A DNA stretch of 64,000 bases from Dendrolimus kikuchii. Its lineage: Eukaryota > Arthropoda > Insecta > Lepidoptera > Lasiocampidae. The translations under genes were made by a program, and so were the position numbers. This document shows, in pieces, positions 21,580 through 32,291 of the stretch. The notes beneath the pieces are model-generated. The model ran no database searches, was not told the origin of the DNA, and saw nothing but the letters and a program-made list of their open reading frames with translations. The stretch spans positions 16,864,388-16,928,387 of the forward strand of contig CM034406.1 of assembly GCA_019925095.2 (NCBI GenBank), in the 5' to 3' direction. Position 1 is the stretch's first letter; every line of letters starts with the position of its first letter.

Positions 21580-22002
21580 ATACTCTAAGGGCCTTAATTA
21601 TAATCGTTTCTTAAATTTAAAGAAGCTGCTCAGCAACTGATTAGTGAAAATCTTACCCATAAACTCCTCTTTAGTCGAATATTTTGGGTACAACCAACGT
21701 TAATCGTTGAAATTTCGTTTATCTGTGCTACTCTTAGGTAAACAACGGGTACTACACGTTTATAAGTGAAAAAAAAATCGTTGATTAGGGTCTGATTCTC
21801 TTACTTATTATAATTCAACCCTGAAGACCCACTTGAAAAATTCACGTGTGTTATAGTAATAATGATAACCTCATGAAGATAGAAAAACAAAAATAAACAG
21901 TTGACCTTGCTCCCGAGGTTAACGCCATTTGGCGTCTGGAGTCAACGATCATTGTGCCGATAGTTGTCACTGTATTCACCGTAAGCGGTCTTATAGTGAA
22001 GA
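21580..22002. other. Unassigned intergenic DNA
   Basis: No coding or shared-repeat signal recognised. Confidence 0.4.
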
Positions 22003-22252
22003 TCCGTGAAGGAAGGAGACACACAATTTCCTGCGGCCGGGCGGTCTGTCGTAAGAAGCGACACAACAATCCACAGCCAGGTGGTGGGGCATTTGCCCGT
22101 CTGGATAGATACCACCCCTGGTCTATAGTAGGTCGCCATAATAACTTTATTTCTATTCCGGCATAAGTAGCCAGGTCCCGGACTCCCTTAAGAGATCATT
22201 CCATCAGGTGGACCATCTGCCTGTCTGTTGAACTTGTGCAATTAAAAAAAAG
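22003..22252 (+). mobile_element. Family A retroposon with internal deletion
   Basis: Starts CCGTGAAGGAAGGAGACAC, keeps CTGCGGCCGGGCGGTCTGTC, but jumps from TCCCTTAAGAGA to CATTCCATCAGG, losing about 60 bp of the middle. Ends TGCAATTAAAAAAAAG. Confidence 0.8.
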
Positions 22253-22314
22253 AAGAGACTCGATCGTTACCTACCTAGAGAGGCTCTCGCTAGAGGCGAT
22301 GGAGAGGCGATTAA

Positions 22315-22472
22315 CGCCCGGTTCCTACATCTTACCAACAGTTCTTTTTCCCTACTGTTGCATGTCGGTTAAAATTTGACATAATCTCCATACAAGTAAT
22401 GTCCAAATGCAATCGATGGTAGGGCACGTGAATAATTAATAAGATATAGGAACCGACCATAAGTGAATGACC
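22315..22472. mobile_element. Family F MITE, best copy
   Basis: Inverted ends GGTTCCTACATCTTA (left) and TAAGATATAGGAACC (right) enclose about 130 bp with TTTGACATAATCTCCATAC. No ORF. Superfamily is not identifiable from these ends. Confidence 0.65.
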
Positions 22473-22910
22473 AGTTACAGAAGGCAGCAGTACTTGGGAC
22501 ACGACACGAATTCAGTTTGACGCTTTCAGATTTTCACTTTTATTGGGTGATTAAAATTTCACATACAAAATACAGGTCTTTAGGAAAATTTGTACCCTAG
22601 CAACCCAGCTTCCGCCTTGGGTAGGGGCCCACGTGATAAATGACCGTCTCCCCTGTCCTATTTTCGGCTCTGTTACAGCGGGGCACATTTCAGTTGTTCG
22701 TAATCAAGTGCTGTAATAATGGCTCATGTAAACTTTAAGATTATTCTGCAATACTCTTAGACCATTAATAGTGTAATACTGTTGTAATTTGAAATTTTAG
22801 TTACTTAGCAGCACTAAATACTTTTGTAATTATTAACTATAACTTATAAAGATAAAAAGAAAGAAAATATTAAACTAAATACTTAAAAATAAACTACATC
22901 TATCTATCTA

Positions 22911-23249
22911 TCTATATATATATAAATCAATTGCTGTTCGTTAGTCTCGCTAAAACTCGAGAACGGCTGGACTAATTTGGCTAATTTTGGTGTTGAATTA
23001 TTTGTGGAAGTCCAGGGAAGGTTTAAAAGGTGAGTAAATATGACAAAATGCTTGGAATGTAGTAAAAACAATAATTTCGTTTTCCCTTAGAAACTATTCC
23101 TACCTGTCAAACATTTGATGTTCGTCCCGTCGTTTAGAAATCAATTAAAATTAAAAGTTTTTTTTTTGGTTTGGAATGTTAAACGTTCAGAAATCAACGT
23201 TTTTTATTTATTGATTCTGAGGCAGTACGAAGTTTGCCGGGTCGGCTAG
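22911..23249 (+). mobile_element. Helitron-like element, near full length
   Basis: Begins TCTATATATATATAAATC after A, and ends GCCGGGTCGGCTAG before T. The GCCGGGTCGGC just before CTAG is a short palindrome in the position of a Helitron 3' hairpin. 339 bp, non-coding. Confidence 0.7.
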
Positions 23250-23279
23250 TTATAAATAAATTGATATAAGAAGACAGAA

Positions 23280-23370
23280 GCGTGCCCAGAAGGCTCGATG
23301 CATTGCCATGTTGTATGGCAATGCTGATTCGTTGCGCGAAATACGGACCAGCCTTCTGATCACGGGTGGT
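23280..23370. repeat. Family N-type stem-loop
   Basis: CCAGAAGGCTCG and CCAGCCTTCTGATC pair as the outer stem, and GCCATGTTGTATGGC as an inner hairpin. The outer stem is conserved with 17748-17819 while the loop differs. Confidence 0.5.
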
Positions 23371-23830
23371 GGTATCAAAGAGTTTCTTACAAATTCTAAT
23401 TGTATTTAAATGTGAATTTATCGCAATTTACTTATTCTCAAAATACGTATGTTATACAGTAGTTACAAAAGTTAATGAAGTTAGCCATAATCGGTCTTTT
23501 GGCAGCGATTTTTAAACATTAATAACAGTATCTATTATTTGTAGGTTTTGAATGAGAACCCAAAAGAAATGCTGTAGGTTCATTAAATCACATTTCCATG
23601 AATAGCAGTAAATTTATTTATTTCTAAATAACGCGTTTCAAGGTCATTCTGTTTTAGGCAAATAAAATATGTAATAATGTCATGAAGCCAAGTTCACATC
23701 CTGTGTGGTTTGCGGAGCGATAACATGTTTCCGTAAACAGCAATAGAATTAAGTACTGAACGCGTATCCAAAATGGCTGTGGTAGAATTGCTGATATGGA
23801 ACAGAAGGGAGACTGACCTGCGTGCCTCTG
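23371..23830. other. Unassigned intergenic DNA
   Basis: No coding or shared-repeat signal recognised. Confidence 0.4.
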
Positions 23831-23864
23831 GGCTGCACTAACTATGCGTGCTCACCAAGTCGTG

Positions 23865-24075
23865 AGCCTTGCAGCAAATCTTCTGTCTTGTCTCCTCCTT
23901 TAAATAATTAAAATGAACAACTTGGCGGTAGGCTAAATAAAACTTTAACAATACTCGTTGACACTGGACATTCTTGTCGTCCGTGATCACGGCCACTGAA
24001 AAGTGGCCGAAACGTCGGAATAACAAAAATCAAATAAATTACCGCGCTTAAAACCGTTAAAACGTAATTTTATTA
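23865..24075 (+). mobile_element. Penelope-like (PLE) repeat, copy 1
   Basis: Shares with 45590-45822 the stretches CAACTTGGCGGTAGGCTAAA, CTTTAACAATACTCGTTGAC and AATAAATTACCGCGCTTAAA. Penelope-like elements carry hammerhead ribozymes in their terminal repeats, and a hammerhead-like core sits inside (23980-24019), which is the basis for the name. No reverse transcriptase or GIY-YIG sequence is attached. Confidence 0.5.
23980..24019 (+). ncRNA. Hammerhead-ribozyme-like motif, copy 1
   Basis: Layout on the plus strand: stem I strand TCC (23980-23982), core GTGATCA (23983-23989), a C, stem II GGCCACT-GAAA-AGTGGCC (23991-24008, perfect 7 bp with tetraloop), core GAAAC (24009-24013), then GTC (24014-24016) and stem I partner GGA. 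The canonical core is CTGATGA...GAAAC...GTC. Here core position 3 is G instead of C and position 8 is C instead of G, a paired swap. One extra C precedes stem II. Activity is unproven; the swap may reflect decay. Confidence 0.45.
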
Positions 24076-24142
24076 AATTTTTGAATGTTGGCAAAGATTG
24101 GGCTTCTCTGACAGTAAGAGGCAACGTATTCCAAAGTTTGAC

Positions 24143-24510
24143 AGCCTGCACTGTAAAAGAATCATTCTATTAATATGTGAAACAAAAGCTTTGTACCCCT
24201 TTTTACGAAAAATGCGCGGGCGGAAGAGTATGAAATTTCACACACTTATAGTTTATATAGAGAAGGAGTGCAGAATGCTAATATTTTTTAAATTTATGTA
24301 TAAAAAATACATTACACACACTACCATGTATTTAACACACACACGCATATATACTCTTTTGTTTCTTGTTAAAGTCAAATTAACAGTGTAGCCTTGGCGA
24401 AATTTGTAATTATAGAAGTATAGTCTTTGAGAAAAAAACCTTAATAATATTCAAACTTATAATTTAAAGTAATTATGGTCGAATTTCGACCACTAGGCGA
24501 CATCTAGTTA
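24143..24510 (+). repeat. Family K repeat (~330 bp)
   Basis: GTACCCCTTTTTACGAAAA, GTGCAGAATGC, ACACACACTACCATGTATTT and AATTTCGACCACTAGGCGAC recur in the same order at 47998-48335 and, reversed, at 33485-33770. Not coding; class unknown. The overlapping 97-aa ORF is incidental. Confidence 0.7.
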
Positions 24511-25342
24511 TCATAAAAGGATGAAGTGTGTGCAGGTCTCACAATTATTGCAGCATTATTAATAACATATATATAAACTTTCTAAAAGCCTAACTCCTTT
24601 TGAAGGCCGGTAAAAGCGATATTATTGAATGTCAGCGAAAATGAATATCGGTAAGCAATTGGCTAAACCTAACAACCGTAGCTCCGTGAACTATTGGTTT
24701 ATTTTTGTGGAAATGTCAAACCTACACCATGACTGATAAACAATCGATCTTCGACTCTTTCCTATGATAATAAAGCCAGTTTTCCTCTGTCATAGGATCT
24801 TGTTAAAAAGTTGCGTTGGTAATCCAAAATAGACTGTTTGACGAAAGTAATAGAGCATAAAGTCTTAAGGATATAAATAAATTATAGAATGTAGGTTAGA
24901 CAGTTTGGCGCCGTTCCCACTGTGAAGTGGACTTGGTTGAGAGTAATGTTGGAATTTGCATTTGTCGTCATCTTAGCGCTTAATCCCGGTTGCGTTCGGA
25001 ACGTTACCTTCGAAGTTCGGTTTGCTTTTCATTAGTCCATTGGCACATATATCCCATGAGATGAGGTATTTCTTGAGCCTACTACTGGCCTTGTTCGAGG
25101 TGGCCTAAGTGGATATTTATTTCATACATAACTACTACATAGCCCGTTTCCACAAAACGTATGCTACCAGCGTAGGCTACGTACAGTCTTTCAATTTATC
25201 TGTTGTCACGGATAGGAAGGCTATTGCGGATGCTGCAGTACTTAACGCAGTATGTTCGATTATGTGCACATGTCCACCGCAACATGTTTATTTTTATATT
25301 TTTTATATTTGGCAGACAAACACACATATACATACTGTATGT
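24511..25342. other. Unassigned intergenic DNA
   Basis: No coding or shared-repeat signal recognised apart from the left TSD of the next insertion. Confidence 0.4.
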
Positions 25343-25350
25343 GTATACCT

Positions 25351-25617
25351 TTTTTTATTTTTTATTGCAGGAGTTCAGCAGACAGGCAGACGGCTCACTG
25401 GATGGAAAGCGGTTACCATCGCCAATGGACATTTGCAACAGCAAAGGTGCTACTTATGCGCTACTGCTCTCTTAAGTGAGTCTGGAACCTGGTCACTAAT
25501 GCCGGAACACAACTCAAAGTTGTTATGGCGGCATGCTCTAGACCAGGGGTGGTAGCCATCCAGTCAGGCAAATGCCCTACCACCTGGCTTGTAATTCTAA
25601 AATTGTATTCTTTCTCC
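25351..25617 (-). mobile_element. Family A retroposon with 8-bp TSD
   Basis: Minus-strand copy flanked by GTATACCT at 25343-25350 and 25618-25625. Poly(T) and TTATTGCAGGAGTTCAGCAG open it on the left. The 5' GC-rich segment (family block GGCGACAAAACAACC) has been replaced by about 11 bp. ORFs of 148, 90 and 75 aa across it are artefacts. Confidence 0.85.
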
Positions 25618-25965
25618 GTATACCTATTAATAACTATACAAGCTAAGCAAGTTTGGTTTGTTTTATGAATAATATACAACGGACCGCTCTGTGGCTGATT
25701 TAAAACAGCCACGCCTATAATAAATAACGGAAATTTTGTTTAAGAAATTTAAATTTATCATGTCAGGAATGGAACCTCTGCATTGTAATAAGCTAATCCG
25801 TTAAATACTTATGTAGGATACTCAAGCACAGGGGCCGTAATTGTAGATTCGTCTCCGTTGCACGTAGCTCTTGTTCGTTTCATTTAAGCACAGGACACAT
25901 TTCACTGTGTGATGCAAACGGATAGGTCTAAAGAAAAGATTTGAACCAGCACCAAAGCACTAACC

Positions 25966-26130
25966 TTTTTTTTATTGCATGAATTCAGCAGACAGGCAGA
26001 CGGCCTGATGGACAGCGGTCACCATCGCCTATGGACATTTGTAACACCAAAGGTGCTACCAATGTGCTGCAGCTCTTTAAAGGGGGACTGGAAACTGGCC
26101 ACTAACGCCGGAGCAACTCAAGGTTGTTAG
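25966..26130 (-). mobile_element. Family A retroposon, 5'-truncated
   Basis: TTTTTTTTATTGCATGAATT through CATCGCCTATGGACATTTGT to ACTCAAGGTTGTTAGCGC. The 5' half is absent and L3 sequence begins directly after it. Confidence 0.8.
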
Positions 26131-26139
26131 CGCATCGTG

Positions 26140-26731
26140 CTAATCACTAAATTTAAAATTAAATTAAAAAGCATCTTGATAAAAAAGGGATACTACACTA
26201 TTGAAGAATACTTAAATGACAAAAATTCATTTACATAGCACCTAGCTCCAACCTCTTGTACTAAATTTTGTATACCGTTTTTATTTTTATTTTTTTATTA
26301 TTTTTAATCTTGCCATGCTTGTAAGGGGAATTTGTGAAGACATATTGCAGCATAACATTTTAGCACGTCATGTCATTATTATAACTATAATATTATTTTT
26401 CTTTCCTTTTATTGTCTTGGTCTTATTGAGTATGCATTGTTTGCTACAACTCCATTAATTCTTCAAGAAGTGATTCTGTAACATACTTCTGTAAAAAACT
26501 TATTAAAAAAAAGAATTTGAGATATAAATAGAATATGAAATATAAAGAAAAACAATATTTAGCTAGACGTGTTGCTGGGGAGTTTCTTGCCGCTTCTTCT
26601 CCTTTACAACATCAACACGTTGCGAAGCGGTGTACATAGAATAGGAAGTAAAAAATTAAATTTTAACTTACATGTATGACCTTCAAAAAGTGTTCTCCAG
26701 TGGAACTTATTTTGAATAAAAACTTTTGAAT
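26140..26731 (+). mobile_element. L3 LINE 3' end: ORF tail plus 3' UTR
   Basis: The ORF remnant reads KKGYYTIEEYLNDKNSFT and stops at TAG (about 26236-26238). About 490 bp of 3' UTR follow, including GTTTGCTACAACTCCATTAA, CGTGTTGCTGGGGAGTTTC, GTTGCGAAGCGGTGTACAT and the end GAATAAAAACTTTTGAATTT. This is the reference copy for L3 pieces at 11640, 12285, 16725, 28876 and 45484. Confidence 0.8.
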
Positions 26732-26736
26732 TTGCT

Positions 26737-26861
26737 GTAGACCAGGGGTGGTAGCCATTCAGACGGACAAATACCCTACCAGCTGGCTGTGGGTTGTTTT
26801 GTCGCCTCTTGTTATAGGCCGCCCAGCCGCAGGAAATTGTATTCTTTCTCCGTTCCTACAC
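26737..26861 (-). mobile_element. Family A fragment (5' half)
   Basis: TAGACCAGGGGTGGTAGCC to TTCTTTCTCCGTTCCTAC, abutting the L3 3' end. The poly(A) half is missing, so it was cut by rearrangement rather than by normal truncation. Confidence 0.75.
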
Positions 26862-27307
26862 AATTTCCATTAAAAATCACGTTGTTCCACTCCTACAGAT
26901 TTGTTTGAAGAAAGTTCTATCGCGTTTGATTGTGTGCAAATTATTCTATAATTTACACCATGTAAGTTCCCACGCGTGGGCGTGGTTGGTGGGTGTATTT
27001 TTTTGAATGCCAATGCAACGGTATTTGTTTAATCAAATTAGGATATCCTGGTTTCGAATGACTCTTCCAAAAATGCTTACTAGGTTTCAAAGCAGTTTTA
27101 CCCGCAAAAGGTAAACTTTATATTTAAGTTTTCATCTTCTGTTTGTAAGAAATCATACATCTAGAAAAAAGAAAGGAAGTTTATTTTTAGGACGAACATA
27201 CACAAGTAAAACAAATAAGTTTAAAGTAATAAAGAAAACAATAAAAGGAGAAAAACAACCATAAAGCAAAAAGACAATATTAGCTATTTAAAAAAACAAC
27301 TGGAATA
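26862..27307. other. Unassigned intergenic DNA
   Basis: No coding or shared-repeat signal recognised. Confidence 0.4.
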
Positions 27308-28041
27308 GACTATATAAACGATGGAGAACACGCTGCAGTTTTATTTAGATCTCTTGTCTTTTTGTCCGGGATTCACGTAAAAACTACTGGGCGAATTTCG
27401 ATAAGGTTTTCACTGATCGACAGCAAATTTTTAGACATACAATGTGCGCTACTTTTATCCCGTGCGAATTTTTCGGAGAATGATTTAAAATGGTCAATTT
27501 AAAAAAACCAATTCCAATGTGAATTTTTCACTGATCGATAGCAAATTTCATGTAATATAATGTATGATATTTTATGTCCCGGGAGCGGTTTGTAGTTTTT
27601 TTTTATTGCAGGAGTTCAGCAGACAGGCAGACGGCCCACTTGATGGAAAGCGGTTACCATCGCCTATGGACATTTGCAACATCAAAGATGCTACAAATGC
27701 GCTGCTGCTCTCTTAAGGGAGACTGGAACCTGGTCCCTAATGCCGGAACACAACTGAAGGTTGTTATGGCGACGCTTTAGACCGGGGTGGTAGCCATCCA
27801 GTCGGGCAAATGCTCTACCACCTGGCTGTAGGTTCTTTTGTCGCCTCTTACGACAGGCCGCCCCAACGCAGCAAATTGTATTCTTATAGTTGTTTGTGTG
27901 CTCAAAAAAAAAAAGCTTATTCCGACACAGTTTTCACTAAAACGATAGCTTACATTGTTTTTTAAACTGCGGTACTTTGTGTCCCAGGAATCCCGCGGGA
28001 ATTAGAAATCAAGCGTGGACGAAGTCGCGGACGTATCCTAG
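27308..28041 (+). mobile_element. Helitron-like Hb element split by family A
   Basis: Left part CTATATAAACGATGGAGAAC to CCCGGGAGCGGTTTGTAG, right part from about 27886 to GTGGACGAAGTCGCGGAC and terminal CTAG (28038-28041) before T. The order matches the uninterrupted copy at 29578-29919, apart from an extra internal duplication. Confidence 0.7.
27596..27885 (-). mobile_element. Family A retroposon nested in Hb
   Basis: Poly(T), TTATTGCAGGAGTTCAGCAG at the left and GCAAATTGTATTCTT at the right. It divides the Helitron-like element, so it is younger than that element. Confidence 0.8.
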
Positions 28042-28049
28042 TAACATAT

Positions 28050-28511
28050 TGTTACATGCCGACAAAAGTGAATGCACACCTGCCTGCCATAAAGCCCAGT
28101 TTATTACCTTCCCACATTTGGACTTCTTTTGTTTACTTAGAAAAACAGTATATTGTGTATTGTACTAGTTTATGGCCGTTCGCAGGAATAATTAAGCAGG
28201 TGTGCGGATTACGTAATTTCTAGGGAATTAAGTCGACGATACGGGCGGGCACTCTTATATTAAAATTTGTGAGGTATAAAACGACGGCAGGATGGAGGGG
28301 AGGCAGTCAAGCGACGATTACGATACAAGTAAGACGTGTACATTCGATAAGCTATATAGTGACGCACTTTGCGCGTGTTATTGAATCGTGCAGTTTGTAC
28401 TGGTTGTGTCCAGTTATATTTGTACCTGTGTTATACGTGTTTGTATAGTTCTAATAAATTCTATAGTAATTCCAACGGCATTTTTAATTCGGGTCCTTAC
28501 AACTCGTAGCA
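28050..28511 (+). mobile_element. Solo LTR with 4-bp TSD (ATAT), best preserved
   Basis: 462 bp from TGTTACATGCC to CTCGTAGCA with ATAT at 28046-28049 and 28512-28515. A clear TATA box, GGTATAAAACG, lies at 28274-28284, and AATAAATTC near 28453 may be the polyadenylation signal, consistent with U3-R-U5 order. It lies 8 bp downstream of the Hb 3' end. Confidence 0.88.
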
Positions 28512-28519
28512 ATATATAA

Positions 28520-28590
28520 GTCTACAATAAAACGTAGTTTTATTATGTGTACAAGTCGCGAAAACTTAAGAAAAATTTATATATGTCTGT
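28520..28590 (+). mobile_element. PLE-like repeat fragment (3' flank)
   Basis: AAACGTAGTTTTATTATGTG and ACAAGTCGCGAAAACTTAAG match the sequence following the hammerhead-like motif at 45785-45822. Confidence 0.5.
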
Positions 28591-28875
28591 TTTTTAGTCG
28601 TAAGGATTTTCTGGGCGACCAATACGGACGACGAAAGATTTTTGAGAGTAAGGCCTATGGTTCAAAGAGTTGAATCGAGTTAATTGTGCTAATAATTGAG
28701 CTTGCCCGCAAATGCAAGGTGCTACTCCCAGAACAGGTTTGACTCGTACACCGGCCCCCGGCGCTTCCGCCGTGAAGGTGCCGTTATTGTACATATCAAA
28801 TTAGATATCTGTTAATGATTTATTTAAAAAAAAAATCTGTACTTTTTTGAAGTGAAAAGTTTTTTAGTACTGTTG

Positions 28876-29400
28876 GATATTTCAAATTCTAAAGTTTTTA
28901 TTCAAAATAAGTTCCACTGGGGAGAACACTTTTTGAAGGTCATACATGTAAGTTAAAATTTAATTTTACTTCCTATTAGTCTATGTACACCGCTCCGCAA
29001 CGTGTTATTGCTGCGGCAAGACACTCCCCAACAACACGTCTAGCTAAAATTTGTTTTTCTTATTTATCTAGCTCAAACTATTTTTTTTTTAAATAAATTT
29101 TGTACAGTGATATATTGCACGATTACTTTTTGAAGAATTAATGGAGTTGTAGCAAACAGTGCATACTCAGTAAGACATAGACACAATAAAAGGAAAGAAA
29201 AATATGATTGATGTCAGGAGCCTTAAGAACAGACGAGCTTGCATGACAAGAGTTATGAATGTCAAAGAGGCAAGTGAGGTGTGTAAGAATAAGCCTAAAT
29301 GGCACTCTGTTGTTCGTGCCTACCCCGCAAGGGAACTGGCGTGAAGTTATGTATGTATGTATGTAAAAATATGATTATAATTTAATGACATGACGTACAG
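28876..29400 (-). mobile_element. L3 LINE 3' UTR interrupted by an RTE-like copy
   Basis: The complement of the L3 3' end starts at AAATTCTAAAGTTTTTATTC and continues through ACACGTCTAGCTAAAATTTG to AATGGAGTTGTAGCAAACAG. It is broken at 29209 by the RTE-like fragment and resumes at 29377 with ATAATTTAATGACATGACG. Confidence 0.8.
29210..29364 (+). mobile_element. RTE-like LINE 3' fragment, nested, 12-bp TSD
   Basis: 155 bp ending GGCGTGAAGTTATGTATG with perfect TSDs AAAAATATGATT (29198-29209 and 29365-29376). It carries only the C-terminal codons. Confidence 0.9.
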
Positions 29401-29577
29401 AAATTTGATACTATTACTTATGCGTGTGTGCGTGTACAATGTAAATAAGTTTTCTTTTATTGTATTAATTTATTTATTTCTTCAATATGCTTATAATTAT
29501 AATATCTATAATATAATATTATAAAATTCTACACATGCTATGTCTGTACATTGAAGCTATTAAAACAAACAAGTGGA

Positions 29578-29919
29578 ATAAACTATATAAACGATGGAGA
29601 ATACGACGCATTTTTTTACATTTCATGTCTGTTTGTTGATTTATCTGTTCGTTAGGGATTGACGTAAAACTACTGGGCCGATTTCGATGCGGTTTTCACT
29701 GATCGACAGTGAATTCTTAGACTTCAAATTTGCGCTGCTTTTTAACCCGAGAAACCCGCTGGAATTTTTCTGGAAATTATTTAAAATGGCCGGATTTTAA
29801 AAAATTCAATTCGAAAACGACGGCTTACGTTCTTTTTTTAAATGCTGCGATACTTTGTGTCCCGGCAGTCCCGCGCGAACTTCAAGTCAAGCGTGGACGA
29901 AGTCGCGGGTTTATCCTAG
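29578..29919 (+). mobile_element. Helitron-like Hb element, uninterrupted
   Basis: ATAAACGATGGAGAATACGA start, ACTACTGGGCCGATTTCGAT, GTGGACGAAGTCGCGGGT and terminal CTAG (29916-29919) before T. The 96-aa ORF across it is incidental. Confidence 0.7.
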
Positions 29920-30495
29920 TATGTATACATATAAAAACAGATTCGACTGTGGCACAGAAACCTAATTTGTTTGTTCGTGCCGTAAAATGTCGTGTAATAC
30001 ATGACAGTTATGATACATAGCGATTGAAATTTTTAAGATCCCAAACGTTCTTTCTTTCCAAGTCTCGACTTTTCATTTCTTATTAAAGTTAGTTATTTAA
30101 TATAAGGCAATTGAAAGGCACTTACGGTTTACTGTACTTTATTCCGGCACCAAACTTGTACATATACACAACACAAAATTATTTTAAAACTACTTTTTCA
30201 ACGGAGGAGGCGAGCACAGTCTAATGTTTCACAGCGAGCAGGCAAAGTAAGTAACTCACTTCACACTCAACGAAATCGCCCAGCCTACCTCCTTTACAAA
30301 CATCTAAGATTAATTCGTCGAGTACACCCGGTGACACAAGTTTGATTTTCTACACACATGAATTTCACCCGGGTGCACTCGCACATTAAAAATATTTATT
30401 TATTATAAAAAGTGAAGTGCCTACAAATACAATACTTCTTAGAAGATGGTGTTGTGGGGTACAGCTCTCGTGTCAAGGAAGTGCCTTCCATTTTC
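29920..30495. other. Unassigned intergenic DNA
   Basis: Mostly single-copy within the window, with a moderately GC-rich block at 30190-30350 (ACCCGGTGACACAAG, CACCCGGGTGCACTCG). No splice-flanked ORF could be supported. Confidence 0.4.
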
Positions 30496-30509
30496 TCTGG
30501 GCTAATATA

Positions 30510-30748
30510 CATACATACATAACTTCACGCCAGTTCCCTTGCGTGGTAGGCACGAACAACAAAGCGCCATTCAGTATTATTGTTACACACCTCACTTGCT
30601 TCTTTGACATTCATAGCTCTTGTCATGCACGCTCGTCTGTTCTTAAGGCCCCTGACATCACATTCTGCTAGTACACGATCAATTTGATCATGGAAGGTGT
30701 GTCGTGGCCTTCCACGACTTCTGCATCCATCCACTTTTGCATTGTATA
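30510..30748 (-). mobile_element. RTE-like LINE 3' fragment, 14-bp TSD
   Basis: 239 bp with (CATA)n on the left and GCATTGTATA on the right, flanked by perfect TCTGGGCTAATATA at 30496-30509 and 30749-30762. The minus-strand ORF gives RGRPRHTFHDQIDRVL as at 7.9 kb. Confidence 0.92.
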
Positions 30749-31132
30749 TCTGGGCTAATATAACTACGTATTTTTATAATTATCTTATGCTGATAGTCAG
30801 TACCGGGTTTAGGGGCGGGGCCTATAGGCGCCGCTAGCGCCAGCTTCTTTTCTGATGTTTAAACTATATTATTGTGAAGTTTCATCAAAATCCGTTGAGT
30901 AGTTTTTGCGTGCGTAATGGACAAACATGCATCGATACATCCTGACAAACTTTCACGTTCGTAATATATACAGACTCGCCCGGGCGCCTAGATGGTTAAT
31001 GCCGGCTCTGCTGATAGGGAGGGGAAGATTCAGAGGATATAGACATCGAGTTCTTCGATAAATAGTAAACCTTTAAATTATAAATATAACCATAGTTACA
31101 TATGCTAATTATTTTGAATAAGATCTGTACAC

Positions 31133-31417
31133 GTAGAAAGAATGCATGATGAAAGAATGAATAAACAGATATACAATGCAAAAGTGGATGGATGCAGAAG
31201 TCGTGGAAGGCCACAACCACACCTTCCATGATCAAATTGATCGTGTACTAGCAGAAGGTGATGTCAGGAGCCTTAAGAACAGACGAGCGTGCATGACAAG
31301 AGTTATGAATGTCAAAGAAGCAAGTGAGGTGTGTAAGAATAAGCCTAAATGGCGATCTGTTGTTCGTGCCTACCCCGCAAGGGAACTGGCGTGAAGTTAT
31401 GTATGTATTTATGTATG
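31133..31417 (+). mobile_element. RTE-like LINE 3' fragment, 14-bp TSD
   Basis: 285 bp from GTAGAAAGAATGCATGATG to the (TATG)n tail, flanked by TAAGATCTGTACAC at 31119-31132 and 31418-31431. A small indel in the GRPRHTFH region shifts its frame. Confidence 0.92.
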
Positions 31418-31749
31418 TAAGATCTGTACACAAAAACACTCTGCTTATCTTAATTAATGTTGATTACATATATTGTCACAGGTCAGATAATTTACTTACA
31501 TTAAGAATAATATATTGTAATTGGACCGAACTTTAATTTGTAGGTTAGGCTATGGACGTGGCAAACGTCGAGTGATGTGGCAACCGGCACCATAGATAAA
31601 ACTTATATATCTGGCACTACGTGTACTGTTTTTCAGTAACGCCACAATGACAGGAAAAGCAACAAAATACATACAGCTTAACAACATGTTTCACATGTAA
31701 CATGCATATATAACTATATATACATATATGCAGAAATGTTGTATATTAC

Positions 31750-31966
31750 ATACATACATACATACATAACTTCACGCCAGTTCCCTTGCGGGGTAGGCAC
31801 GAACAACAGAGTGCCATTTAGGCTTATTCTTACACACCTCACTTGCCTCTTTGACATTCATAACTCTTGTCATGCAAGCTCGTCTGTTCTTAAGGCTCCT
31901 GATATCACCTTCTGCTAGTACACGATCCATTTGATCATGGAAGGTGTGTCGTGGCCTTCCACGACT
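31750..31966 (-). mobile_element. RTE-like LINE 3' fragment, TSD with one mismatch
   Basis: 217 bp flanked by TTGTATATTA (31740-31749) and TTGTGTATTA (31967-31976). Tail (CATA)n on the left. Confidence 0.88.
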
Positions 31967-32291
31967 TTGTGTATTAGATATATAAATAATATACATACCA
32001 TACAAATACCTATCTACAAAATATATAAATGTTTATAGATGAATTTAAATAATATTTTAACAAATGGCACATCATACCATGAATATATCTATAGTACTAT
32101 AGCGATTACGCGATTTCAGAAACCAAAATCTTAAAGTGAGAGGGCCATGCGGTTATTGTTAGCAAACAATGCGCAGAAATCCGATGCCGTAACTGACTCC
32201 GCGACTAGAACTATTTTAGAGAATTGGGCCGCGGAATGTTGGTGGCAAAATTGTACTGCCAACGGATTTTGTGGCGAGAATTAATGTTATG

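Noticed and set aside
25109..25555. 148-aa plus-strand ORF
   Set aside because: Its second half is family A sequence read antisense and the frame is not kept in other copies.
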